64,000 bases of DNA. Origin: Ruminococcus sp. Its GTDB lineage: Bacteria; Bacillota; Clostridia; Oscillospirales; Ruminococcaceae. Numbering within the stretch: the stretch's first letter is position 1; the number at the start of each line of letters is the position of its first letter. The position numbers were made by a program, and so were the translations under genes. The notes beneath the pieces are model-generated. The model searched no databases. It saw only the letters and a list, made by a program, of their open reading frames with translations, and had not been told where the DNA came from. Shown in pieces: positions 8,581 to 16,167 of the stretch. The DNA is taken from positions 1-64,000 of the forward strand of contig JAFXNC010000043.1 of the NCBI GenBank assembly GCA_017529875.1, written 5' to 3'.

Positions 8581-8589
8581 TGATAGGGG

Positions 8590-9861
8590 TCATTCCGGGG
8601 GGAGCATAAGCCTTGATTCGGCTTCGGGGAGGGCTTCGACTTCCTTCAGCTTGCGGTTGATCTGCCTGGTGCGGACGCCTACCAGCTTTTCAAGATCGTC
8701 GTCGGCCTGGCGGAGATGATCCTGGGTCTTTTCGAGAGCCTTGGCGAAGGTCTCGAACTCGGTCTTTACGGCGCCCAGCAGTTTCCATACCTCGTTGGAG
8801 CGCTGCTGTATGGCAAGGGTGCGGAAGCCCATTTGCAGCGAGTTGAGCAGTGCCGCCATGGTGGAGGGGCCTGCCACGTTCACGCTGAAATCGCGCTGCA
8901 GCTGCTCCACCAGTCCGCTGCTGACCACCTCGGCGTAGAGCCCCTCAAAGGGCAGGAACATGATGCCGAAATTGGTGGTGTGGGGCGGGCCGATGTATTT
9001 GGTGCGGATGTCCTTGGCGCACTTGCGGATCACCTCGGAAAGGGTCTTCTTGGCGGCGGCAAGCTGCTCCGGGGAGCCGCTGTCGTAGGCGTCCTGGAGG
9101 GCTGCAAAGGTATCCCCCGGGAACTTGGAGTCGATAGGCAGCCATACCGAGCCGTCTTCGTCGCCGGGGAGCTTCACCGCGAATTCCACCCGGTTGCCGC
9201 TCTTGGGGATGACCTCCACGTCGGTCTCGTACTGTTCGGGGGCAAGTATCTCCCGGAGTATGGCGCCCAGCTGAATCTCGCCGAGGATGCCCCGGTTCTT
9301 CACGTTGGAGAGGACTTTTTTCAGGTCCCCCACGCCGGAGGCGATGCTCTGCATCTCGCCGAGGCCCTTGTAGACCTGCTCCAGGCGCTCGCTGACCAGT
9401 CGGAAGGACTCGTTCATCTTGGTCTCCAGCTTTTCGTCCACCGTCTTCTGGATGTTATCAAGGCGCTTGCCGTTGTCCTCGCGGATGGTGGTGAGCTGCT
9501 CGGTCATAGTGCGGCGCATGGCGTCCAGCTTTAGCTCGTTGTTCTGCTCCAGGGTGGCAAACCGCTGCTCCAGCGATTTGAGCTGGGCGTTGACCGAGGT
9601 ATTCATGTCACGGATGCGCTCGGTCTGTGCGGACTGGGCGGTGCGCTGATTCTCGCTGAGCATCTCGCCTAAGTTCCGGACGCTGGTCTGGACGTTCTGC
9701 CCCATTTCCTGCCTGAGAGTGCCGCTGGTCTCGCTGATCTGACCGGCGAGCCTGTCCATAAGCTCGGCGGCGGTCTTCCCGCCGGAGGAGAACATCTTTA
9801 TGACTACCACCAGCAGCAGCGCCACTGCCGCGACGCAAAGTATCACGATCAACACTTCCAT
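8590..9861 (-). CDS. rmuC: DNA recombination protein RmuC
   Basis: This 423-residue protein has an N-terminal membrane anchor (residues 3-25), a long coiled coil (about 30-180) and the conserved RmuC domain with VGDLKKVLSNVKNRGILGE, the ILAPEQYETDV region, LPIDSKFPGD and FGIMFLPFEGLYAEV. RmuC limits inversions and other rearrangements between repeats in E. coli. The length is normal. It is a stand-alone core gene. Confidence 0.93.
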   Translation of the reverse strand: MEVLIVILCVAAVALLLVVVIKMFSSGGKTAAELMDRLAGQISETSGTLRQEMGQNVQTSVRNLGEMLSENQRTAQSAQTERIRDMNTSVNAQLKSLEQRFATLEQNNELKLDAMRRTMTEQLTTIREDNGKRLDNIQKTVDEKLETKMNESFRLVSERLEQVYKGLGEMQSIASGVGDLKKVLSNVKNRGILGEIQLGAILREILAPEQYETDVEVIPKSGNRVEFAVKLPGDEDGSVWLPIDSKFPGDTFAALQDAYDSGSPEQLAAAKKTLSEVIRKCAKDIRTKYIGPPHTTNFGIMFLPFEGLYAEVVSSGLVEQLQRDFSVNVAGPSTMAALLNSLQMGFRTLAIQQRSNEVWKLLGAVKTEFETFAKALEKTQDHLRQADDDLEKLVGVRTRQINRKLKEVEALPEAESRLMLPPE

Positions 9862-9997
9862 TTTTTATCACCTCAATGGTATCATAACACATTTCCCGGA
9901 AAAATGCAAGCGTTTGGTGTACAATGCATTGGACTGTTAAGACGTTATCCGGGGATGTCAGTTACCAAAACCTGTCAAATATTGATTGATGACAATT

Positions 9998-10513
9998 TTA
10001 GTAGTATAGCTTGACAACAAGTGCCGAAAATATGAAACCGAATACGTCGGCTGTAAGGGAGGAAATGAACACCCCTGCATCGGCTTTGAGCTTGGTAGCC
10101 GAGAAGTACACAGCTACGGTATAGAACGTAGTTTCGGTGGAGCCCATAAGCACTGCGGCGGCTCTGCCGGCGAAGCTGTCAGCGCCGCAGGAGGAAATAA
10201 TATTGTCAAATACTGCCAGTGCTCCGCTGCCGGAAACGGGTCTAATCAATGACAGCGGCACCAGCTCCGGGGGAAATCCCAGTTTCTGCATGACCGGAGT
10301 GACGCACTCTGCCAGCTGACTCAGGGCTCCCGAGCGGTAAGCAAAGCCTATGACCGTCACCACCAGCATCAGGGTCGGGAGCAGCTCCACGGCGGTTTTC
10401 AGGCCGTCCATGGCTCCCCTGCCGAATTCCTCCAGCACGTCCACCCGCTTCACCGCCGCCGTCGCCAGCACCGCCGCGATGAGCAGCGGCGCCGCTAAGC
10501 CGAACAGCTGCAT
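9998..10513 (-). CDS. spmB: Spore maturation protein B (nucleoside-recognition/Gate domain)
   Basis: This 171-residue integral membrane protein has about five hydrophobic segments. The pattern LIRPVSGSGALAVFDNIIS, then AVLMGSTETTFYTVAVYF, is characteristic of SpmB. SpmA and SpmB act together in dehydration of the spore core in Bacillus. The start overlaps the end of spmA by 19 nt, so the two form an operon. Presence indicates sporulation ancestry. Confidence 0.9.
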   Translation of the reverse strand: MQLFGLAAPLLIAAVLATAAVKRVDVLEEFGRGAMDGLKTAVELLPTLMLVVTVIGFAYRSGALSQLAECVTPVMQKLGFPPELVPLSLIRPVSGSGALAVFDNIISSCGADSFAGRAAAVLMGSTETTFYTVAVYFSATKLKADAGVFISSLTADVFGFIFSALVVKLYY

Positions 10514-11073
10514 CTTTTGCCTCCGCAGACCGCAAACGCCATGACCAGCCCGCAGCTTAGCGCGATCACAGAGTTAAGCAGCACCGGCACAAGGCAGTCC
10601 GCAGGTGTGCTGCTCCCTGCCTTTGCCCGGAGCATGATGATGTTCATGGGGATGAGCTGTATTGAGGCGGTGTTGAGCAGTATGAACACCGCCAGCGTCC
10701 TCCGGGAGCAGCGGCAGCGTTCCAGCTCCTTTATCGCCCTGAGGCCGAAGGGCACTGCGGCGTTGCCCAGCCCCAGCAGATTGGAGGCGGCATTGAGTGA
10801 GGCGGCCTTCATAGCCGCCTGGTCCCGGGCGGCATCGGGCATCAGCAGACCCAGTACAGGGCGTATGATCCGGCACACTCTGTCAACGATCCCGCAGCGT
10901 TCCGCCACTCTCATGAGCCCGCTCCAGAACATCATCCCTCCCGCCAGTGTCAGCCACAGCTGCACCGCATCCCCTGCCGACTCAGCCGCCGCCGAGGAAA
11001 GCTCGTTCACTGTGCCCAGAAAAGGTGCACAGATCACCGATATCAGACACAAAACTGCAAGAAGTACTCCCAT
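10495..11073 (-). CDS. spmA: Spore maturation protein A
   Basis: This 192-residue multispanning membrane protein shows the SpmA signatures GGMMFWSGLMRVAE and ASNLLGLGNAAVPFGLRA. I use the ATG at 11073 because AGAGG lies 6 nt upstream; ATG 11106 would add 11 basic residues but has no ribosome site. It is first in the spmA-spmB pair. Confidence 0.9.
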   Translation of the reverse strand: MGVLLAVLCLISVICAPFLGTVNELSSAAAESAGDAVQLWLTLAGGMMFWSGLMRVAERCGIVDRVCRIIRPVLGLLMPDAARDQAAMKAASLNAASNLLGLGNAAVPFGLRAIKELERCRCSRRTLAVFILLNTASIQLIPMNIIMLRAKAGSSTPADCLVPVLLNSVIALSCGLVMAFAVCGGKRCSCSA

Positions 11074-11152
11074 AATTTTCCTCTTTCCGTGTAATATACC
11101 GACCATGATGTGGAAAATACTAAAAAAAATGCTATTTCTTGACTAAAAGCTA

Positions 11153-11181
11153 TTGACAAAAATCAACAGGAAGTATATAAT
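11153..11181 (+). promoter_or_regulatory. Consensus promoter of the AbrB-type regulator
   Basis: TTGACA (11153-11158) and TATAAT (11176-11181) with a 17-bp spacer lie about 50 nt before the gene. Confidence 0.8.
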
Positions 11182-11233
11182 ATTATTAAAGGCGAATATT
11201 ATATCACTATGTCAGAAAGGGAGTTACAGAATT

Positions 11234-11476
11234 ATGAAATCGACCGGTATCGTAAGAAAAGTTGACGAGCTTGGAAGGATCGTCCTTCCCATAGAGCTGA
11301 GAAGATCCTTCGACCTCAATGAGAAGGATGCCATCGAGATCTACACCGACAACGACATGATCATCCTCAAGAAATTCCAGCGCACCTGTGTATTCTGCAA
11401 CAGCTCTGAGAACGTGACTGAATTCAAGGGCAAGTCAGTATGCTCCTCGTGCAGAGCAGAGCTCAAACAGGGCTGA
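11234..11476 (+). CDS. AbrB/SpoVT-type transition-state regulator with zinc ribbon
   Basis: The first 50 residues are a swapped-hairpin AbrB DNA-binding domain (STGIVRKVDELGRIVLPIEL). The C-terminus has two CxxC pairs (CVFC and CSSC), probably a small zinc ribbon, an architecture common in clostridial AbrB proteins. It has its own consensus promoter and terminator. ATG 11234 follows AAAGGGAG. Targets cannot be read from the sequence. Confidence 0.88.
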   Translation: MKSTGIVRKVDELGRIVLPIELRRSFDLNEKDAIEIYTDNDMIILKKFQRTCVFCNSSENVTEFKGKSVCSSCRAELKQG

Positions 11477-11488
11477 GCAAGCCATTCG

Positions 11489-11514
11489 GGACGCAGTTCG
11501 CTGCGTCCTTTTTT
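11489..11514 (+). terminator. Terminator after the AbrB-type gene
   Basis: GGACGCAG, loop TTCG, CTGCGTCC and T6 form a compact perfect hairpin. Confidence 0.9.
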
Positions 11515-11600
11515 ATTATGTATACGCCGCCCCTGCGGACAATATGACAAGGAGCGCGGCGGTGTAAAGAAGTATCGGTATTATTGAACTGTGTGCCGCC

Positions 11601-11720
11601 GAAAAAAAGAAAGAAGAAAGAATAATCAAGGTATAGCCTTTGGCGATGATTATAAAATCGTCCGCGGAGCGGACTCCTTGATCCTTATTTATTCTTTCTT
11701 CTTTCTTCTTTATTATTTGA
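11601..11720. repeat. Long imperfect palindrome in a gene-free interval
   Basis: A purine-rich left arm (AAAGAAAGAAGAAAGAAT ... ATCAAGG, 11605-11631) is mirrored by a right arm (CCTTGAT ... ATTCTTTCTTCTTTCTT, about 11676-11708) with a 7-nt insertion, and a small GTCCGC/GCGGAC hairpin sits between them. I see no reliable gene in 11515-11744; this may be a MITE-like or structural element. Confidence 0.5.
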
Positions 11721-11744
11721 GCAGGCGCTGCACCAAGTAACCAA

Positions 11745-11780
11745 AAGGCACTTCTGCCAGTTTCCTGACAGAAGTGCCTT
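11745..11780 (-). terminator. Terminator of rpsB-tsf
   Basis: A 12-bp stem, AAGGCACTTCTG (11745-11756) with its complement (11769-11780), lies just after tsf; on the minus strand it is followed by TTTTGG. Confidence 0.75.
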
Positions 11781-11815
11781 GAAATCACTATTTAACCGCG
11801 CCTGCGCTAAGAGCC

Positions 11816-12739
11816 TTATTTCTTCATCATGGATGCAACTTCGTCAGCGAAGTTCTCCTGCTTCTTCTCAACGCCCTCGCCGCGCTCGAAGCGTGCGAAC
11901 TCAACTACCTTGATGGAGCCGCCCAGCTTCTTGGCAGCATCCTCAACGTACTTGCCTACGGTGCCGTCAAAGAGGTCGCTCTTAACGAAGGTCTGGTCAA
12001 CGAGGCAGTTCTCGGAATAGAACTTGCCGACCTTGCCCTCAACGATCTTGACCTTTACCTGCTCGGGCTTGTTGGCCATCTTGGGATCCTCGGACATCTG
12101 AGCGAGCATGATCTTCTTTTCTTCCTCAAGAACGGATGCGGGAACAGCAGTTCTGTCGAGGTAGCCGGGGTTCATAGCTGCTACCTGGAGAGCGCAGTTC
12201 TTGCCGACCTCGTAAACCTTATCAGCAGGCAGGTCGGTGTCAAGCTTAACCATAACGCCGATAGCGCCGCCGCCGTGAACGTAAGGCACGAGCACGCCCT
12301 CGAATCTCTGGAAACGTCTGATGAGCATATTCTCTCTGATCTTGATGAACAGATCCTGGAGGGTCTCCTCAACAGTCTTCTCGCCGCCGCTGATAACAGT
12401 AGCCTTCAGAGCATCCAGGTCAGCGGGATTCTTCTCGATGATAGTCTTTGCAACTGCGGCAACGAAAGCCTTGAACTCCTCGTTGTTGGCAGCGAAGTCG
12501 GTCTCGATGTTTACTTCAACAACTGCACCAACGTTGCCCTCAACTACGGATGCAACGATACCCTCGGCAGCAACTCTGCCGCTCTTTTTAGCCTGGGTAG
12601 CGAGGCCCTTTTCTCTGAGGATCAGAACAGCCTTCTCGGTATCGCCCTCAGCCTCCTCGAGAGCCTTCTTGCAGTCCATCATGCCAACGCCGGTGGCTTT
12701 CATAAGATCTTTTATTTCAGCAACGGAAACCTTTCCCAT
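11816..12739 (-). CDS. tsf: Elongation factor Ts
   Basis: This 307-residue nucleotide-exchange factor for EF-Tu has the N-terminal UBA-like domain (AEIKDLMKATGVGMMDCKKA) and the signature EVNIETDFAANNEEF. The length is normal. It follows rpsB with a spacing of about 76 nt, the conserved bacterial order, and ends in its own terminator. Confidence 0.97.
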   Translation of the reverse strand: MGKVSVAEIKDLMKATGVGMMDCKKALEEAEGDTEKAVLILREKGLATQAKKSGRVAAEGIVASVVEGNVGAVVEVNIETDFAANNEEFKAFVAAVAKTIIEKNPADLDALKATVISGGEKTVEETLQDLFIKIRENMLIRRFQRFEGVLVPYVHGGGAIGVMVKLDTDLPADKVYEVGKNCALQVAAMNPGYLDRTAVPASVLEEEKKIMLAQMSEDPKMANKPEQVKVKIVEGKVGKFYSENCLVDQTFVKSDLFDGTVGKYVEDAAKKLGGSIKVVEFARFERGEGVEKKQENFADEVASMMKK

Positions 12740-12815
12740 TTGTAATTCCTCCTGTTATTATTTTAGTAGATATCGAAATCAGGGCAGACACTTGGCCTGC
12801 CCGTATATTTCATTA

Positions 12816-13562
12816 TTATTCGGCGTCTTCGGTCTCAGCCTCGACAGCTGCCTCAGCCTCATCCTCAGATGCTGCGTCCTGACCCTGTCTGCCCTCGATG
12901 ATAGCGTTGGCGATGCAGCCGGCGATCAGCTTGACAGCTCTGATAGCGTCGTCGTTGCCGGGGATAACATAATCAACGTCGTCGGGGTCGCAGTTGGTAT
13001 CAACGATAGCCACTACGGGGATACCCAGCTTCTTGGCCTCGCTTACTGCGATCTTCTCCTTGCGGGGGTCAACTACGAAAAGTGCGCCGGGGAGGGACTT
13101 CATGTTCTTGATACCGCCCATGAACTTTTCGAGCTTCTCGATCTCGAGGTTGAGCTTTGCAACTTCCTTCTTGGTCAGACGGTCAAAGGTGCCGTCGGAC
13201 TCCAGGGTGCGCAGCTGCTCAAGTCTCTTGATACGTCTCTGGATAGTCTTGAAGTTAGTCATCATACCGCCGAGCCATCTTGCGTTCACATAGTGTGCAT
13301 CGGCTCTGGTAGCTTCCTCCTTAACGGACTCGGCTGCCTGCTTCTTGGTACCTACGAACAGTACCTCCTTGCCCTCTGCGGAAAGCTCTCTGACGAACAT
13401 ATAAGCTTCCTCGAGCTTCTTAACGGTCTTCTGCAGGTCGATGATGTAGATGCCGTTTCTCTCTGTGAAAATGTACGGTGCCATTTTCGGGTTCCATCTT
13501 CTTGTCTGGTGGCCGAAGTGTACGCCGGCCTCAAGAAGCTGCTTCATTGATACTACTGCCAT
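12816..13562 (-). CDS. rpsB: 30S ribosomal protein S2
   Basis: A 248-residue S2 protein with [20 protein letters not shown] and [25 protein letters not shown] regions, and an acidic C-terminal tail. First gene of the rpsB-tsf operon, with a consensus promoter about 120 nt upstream. Confidence 0.97.
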   Translation of the reverse strand: MAVVSMKQLLEAGVHFGHQTRRWNPKMAPYIFTERNGIYIIDLQKTVKKLEEAYMFVRELSAEGKEVLFVGTKKQAAESVKEEATRADAHYVNARWLGGMMTNFKTIQRRIKRLEQLRTLESDGTFDRLTKKEVAKLNLEIEKLEKFMGGIKNMKSLPGALFVVDPRKEKIAVSEAKKLGIPVVAIVDTNCDPDDVDYVIPGNDDAIRAVKLIAGCIANAIIEGRQGQDAASEDEAEAAVEAETEDAE

Positions 13563-13680
13563 TGTAGTAACCTCCTGTTGGTTTTATATTCCGCTTTCGC
13601 GGTGTGATCCTCCGCTCTGCCATAAATGCTTACACCCCTGTGGGGACCTCAGCAAAGCAGGGCGTGCGAATTGCTTTAAT

Positions 13681-13709
13681 ATTATATCACATCCGGAGCC
13701 GTTTGTCAA
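13681..13709 (-). promoter_or_regulatory. Consensus promoter of rpsB-tsf
   Basis: On the minus strand TTGACA (13704-13709) and TATAAT (13681-13686) lie 17 bp apart. The roughly 110-nt leader to rpsB contains short GC hairpins that could host autoregulation, but I cannot assign a known leader motif. Confidence 0.8.
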
Positions 13710-13723
13710 ACATTTCCGCGAAT

Positions 13724-14014
13724 TTATTTCAACAAATTTTCGACACGGCTGCTGCGGCTTTTTATACATATTGTATCCTTATCAAAGCTGACCAGGACGG
13801 TATCCTCGCCGATGAGCCGGATGTCGCCGCAGCTGATGACGATATCCTCGTCCCTGCCCATGAGGCCGAAGGCGCGGCTGCGCCCGAAGATGACCAGCGC
13901 GGATATCCTGCCGGTATCGCTGTCGAGCTCGAGATCGTCGATAAAGCCGATCTTCTCTCCTGTCCTGACGTTGACTACCTCCTTGTTACGGAGGCTTGAA
14001 AAGCTGTACACCAT
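13724..14014 (-). CDS. PRC-barrel protein, YlmC/YmxH sporulation family
   Basis: The 96-residue product starts MVYSFSSLRNKEVVNVRTGEK and continues GFIDDLELDSDTGRISALVI, the PRC-barrel pattern of YlmC/YmxH proteins often linked to sporulation genes. ATG 14014 lies 5 nt after GGAGGGG. It neighbours the Spo0A-like gene and sigG on the same strand. The precise role is unknown. Confidence 0.82.
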   Translation of the reverse strand: MVYSFSSLRNKEVVNVRTGEKIGFIDDLELDSDTGRISALVIFGRSRAFGLMGRDEDIVISCGDIRLIGEDTVLVSFDKDTICIKSRSSRVENLLK

Positions 14015-14113
14015 AAATACCCCTCCACGACACATTACTGATGAGCGGCAGCAAAAGGGCTGCTACGGAGATAATATGCGCGGGAGGGGTCGTCTGATTA
14101 CAGGAGACAGGCT

Positions 14114-14845
14114 TTATTCCGGCTTTCCTATACGCCCGGCGAGGGCGCGGAACACTTCGCCGTTCCTCGGCAGCCTTTTGCCGGCAAGCTCCGGGAAATA
14201 CTCCGAAAAGGTCCCGGCGTCGGCGGCGCTCCATACGGCCTTGTTTGCCACCCTGATGGCTTTTTCCACAGCGGCAGGGTTCTGTCCGGTCTTTTTGGCT
14301 ATGTAAGGGTACAGCTCTGCGCTGAGCTGGACTTTCTCATCCTTCCCGGCAAGGTATACTATCCCGTCCCGGAGGGCGTCAAAGCCCTGATAGGAGGTGC
14401 GGTATCCAAGGCTCGTCAGCAGCTCGAAGGCCGCTGCGTTCAGGTCGCTGCCACTGTCTGGTTTGGCACTGCCCCCGGCTGCGCGGAAGTGTTTCGCTAC
14501 TGCGACGGCAACGGACTTCCCGTACAGCGGGCGCATCATCAGCCTGACCCTGTCGTCGGGATAGTAATAAACGGCATCACAGATCCGCTCATAGCTTGCG
14601 AACACCATGATGAATACTATCTCGTCCCTGCGGCATATGCCGTCAAGAAACTCCGCAGTCGCTTCGGGCTCGAGGCCGTCAGCCGAGATCATGACACAGC
14701 ATTTTTCCGGCAGCGGGGCGGTTTGAGGATCTTCACGGCTTACGCTGACTTCCCAGCCATGCATGATCAGAGCGTCCGAGATCATTTCAGCCTCAAAGAT
14801 GCCCTTGCGGAAGATCACGATATGAGGTACGGTCATTTCTGCCAT
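14114..14845 (-). CDS. Spo0A C-terminal-domain protein with degenerate receiver-like N-terminus
   Basis: The C-terminal half (LLTSLGYRTSYQGFDALRDG ... LYPYIAKKTGQNPAAVEKAI) matches the Spo0A DNA-binding effector domain. The N-terminal 120 residues have a receiver-like alternation, but I cannot find the normal acidic pocket and phospho-acceptor Asp context, so control by phosphorylation is doubtful. AAAGGAGG precedes ATG 14845. It sits between ylmC-like and sigG, which suggests a sporulation role. It is probably not the master Spo0A but an atypical paralog. Confidence 0.75.
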   Translation of the reverse strand: MAEMTVPHIVIFRKGIFEAEMISDALIMHGWEVSVSREDPQTAPLPEKCCVMISADGLEPEATAEFLDGICRRDEIVFIMVFASYERICDAVYYYPDDRVRLMMRPLYGKSVAVAVAKHFRAAGGSAKPDSGSDLNAAAFELLTSLGYRTSYQGFDALRDGIVYLAGKDEKVQLSAELYPYIAKKTGQNPAAVEKAIRVANKAVWSAADAGTFSEYFPELAGKRLPRNGEVFRALAGRIGKPE

Positions 14846-14941
14846 AGTACAGACGACCTCCTTTATATTGGCAGTCATGATACCATTATACCATAAGACA
14901 GCCAATAATCAATAAATGAATGATGACCTTTTCTTAACAAT

Positions 14942-15727
14942 TCAGCTGTCCGGGGAGGTGCGCAGTGCCTGCTTGATGCTGTCGAGGGCGGATTTTTCTA
15001 TTCGGGAGACCTGCGCCTGTGAGATGCCGATGCTCTTTGCCACCTCGACCTGTGTCCTGCCGCGGAAGAAGCGGAGGTAGAGGATGTCCTTTTCGCGCTG
15101 TTTCAGGGCTGAGATGGCATCCTTGATGCTGATCTCGTCCAGCCAGGCATCGGCGTCGGTGCCGTCCCCCAGCTGGTCGAGGAGATAGAGTGTGTCGCCG
15201 GCATCGGAGTAGACCGGCTCATATATCGAGACCGGATCGGAGACAGACTCCAGTGCAGTGACCACCTCTCCCCTGTCGGCACCGATGTGCTCGGCGATCT
15301 GCCGCACCGTGGGTTCTTCCCCGGCGGACAGCAGCTCCTCCCGCGCCTGCATGGCGCGGTAAGCCAGATCCCTCACCGACCGGCTCACCCGGACAGTCCG
15401 GTAATCCCGAAGGAACCGCCTGACCTCGCCTGCGATCATGGGCACGGCGTAGGTCGAGAACCGCACATCCAGGGCGGTATCGAAGTTATCAATGGCCTTG
15501 ATGAGCCCGATGACCCCCACCTGAAACAGGTCGTCGGGCTGGCTGCATCTGCCGGCGAACCGCTGGAGCACGCTGAGCACCAGCCGAAGATTCCCCTTTA
15601 TCAGCCTCTCACGGGCGGCCTTGTCGCCGGCCCGCGCCTTTTTCAGCAGCTCTGTTTTTTCTTTCTCCGTCAGCGTTATCAGCTCCGAGGTGTTCACCCC
15701 GCTGATCTCAACTTTGTTGTACTGCAT
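14942..15727 (-). CDS. sigG: RNA polymerase sporulation sigma factor SigG
   Basis: The N-terminus MQYNKVEISGVNTSELITL is the SigG-type motif; region 2 (GNLRLVLSVLQRF, DDLFQVGVIGLIKAID) and region 4 (REKDILYLRFFRGRTQVEVA) follow. SigG drives late forespore transcription. ATG 15727 lies 6 nt after AGGAG; an upstream in-frame start would add 40 atypical residues. The 261-residue length is normal. Two pseudogene fragments of a close relative lie at 46.3 and 50.7 kb. Confidence 0.92.
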   Translation of the reverse strand: MQYNKVEISGVNTSELITLTEKEKTELLKKARAGDKAARERLIKGNLRLVLSVLQRFAGRCSQPDDLFQVGVIGLIKAIDNFDTALDVRFSTYAVPMIAGEVRRFLRDYRTVRVSRSVRDLAYRAMQAREELLSAGEEPTVRQIAEHIGADRGEVVTALESVSDPVSIYEPVYSDAGDTLYLLDQLGDGTDADAWLDEISIKDAISALKQREKDILYLRFFRGRTQVEVAKSIGISQAQVSRIEKSALDSIKQALRTSPDS

Positions 15728-15847
15728 AACCGCTCCTATCCCCGGCGGAGCTTTGCGCTCCGCTTTTAGGGATAGTATTGCCTTTCGGCTGCGGATTATT
15801 CGTGCAGGGGCGGGCAACGGTTTGAGCAGCAATACGAGGCAGACCAA

Positions 15848-16079
15848 GAGCTGACTTATCAGAGCCTTTTCCTGATCAGTTCCCGGTACTCCCTGCGTTT
15901 AGGAGAAACCGAAGAAACATCTTTTCCGAGATACTTTGAATTTTGAATTTGTGCGGAGTATTTTTCAGATCACTCCCTCATGGGAGAGTTTTGCTGGATC
16001 TCAGGGAAGCTGCCGCCGTACACTCAACGATATTGCGGCAGTAATACCAATAACCATTTATGCGATTTGACAAATGTTA
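15848..16079. other. Gene-free interval between sigG and the cas locus
   Basis: No complete gene is visible. On the minus strand, sequence ending near 15858 reads as a basic C-terminal tail (SPKRREYRELIRKRL then stop) without a start, possibly a gene remnant. A CTGCCGC/GCGGCAG hairpin lies near 16008-16040. Confidence 0.3.
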
Positions 16080-16108
16080 TTGACAAAACTTGGCATTTAT
16101 GATACAAT
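16080..16108 (+). promoter_or_regulatory. Promoter of the cas operon
   Basis: TTGACA (16080-16085) and TACAAT (16103-16108) are 17 bp apart, about 60 nt before cas3. Confidence 0.75.
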
Positions 16109-16167
16109 AACGCCAAAGAACGAGGCGTGGCGAAGAGAATAACGTTTTATTAGAGAGGGCGTTGAAT

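Noticed and set aside
8716..9534. Long open frame antisense to rmuC
   Set aside because: Shadow of a well-supported gene; composition mirrors the rmuC codons and it has no family features.
12321..13550. 409-codon frame antisense to tsf and rpsB
   Set aside because: Runs opposite two certain genes; an artefact of their codon bias.
15855..15945. Minus-strand basic tail upstream of sigG
   Set aside because: About 30 codons after a stop, without start; too short to call a gene.
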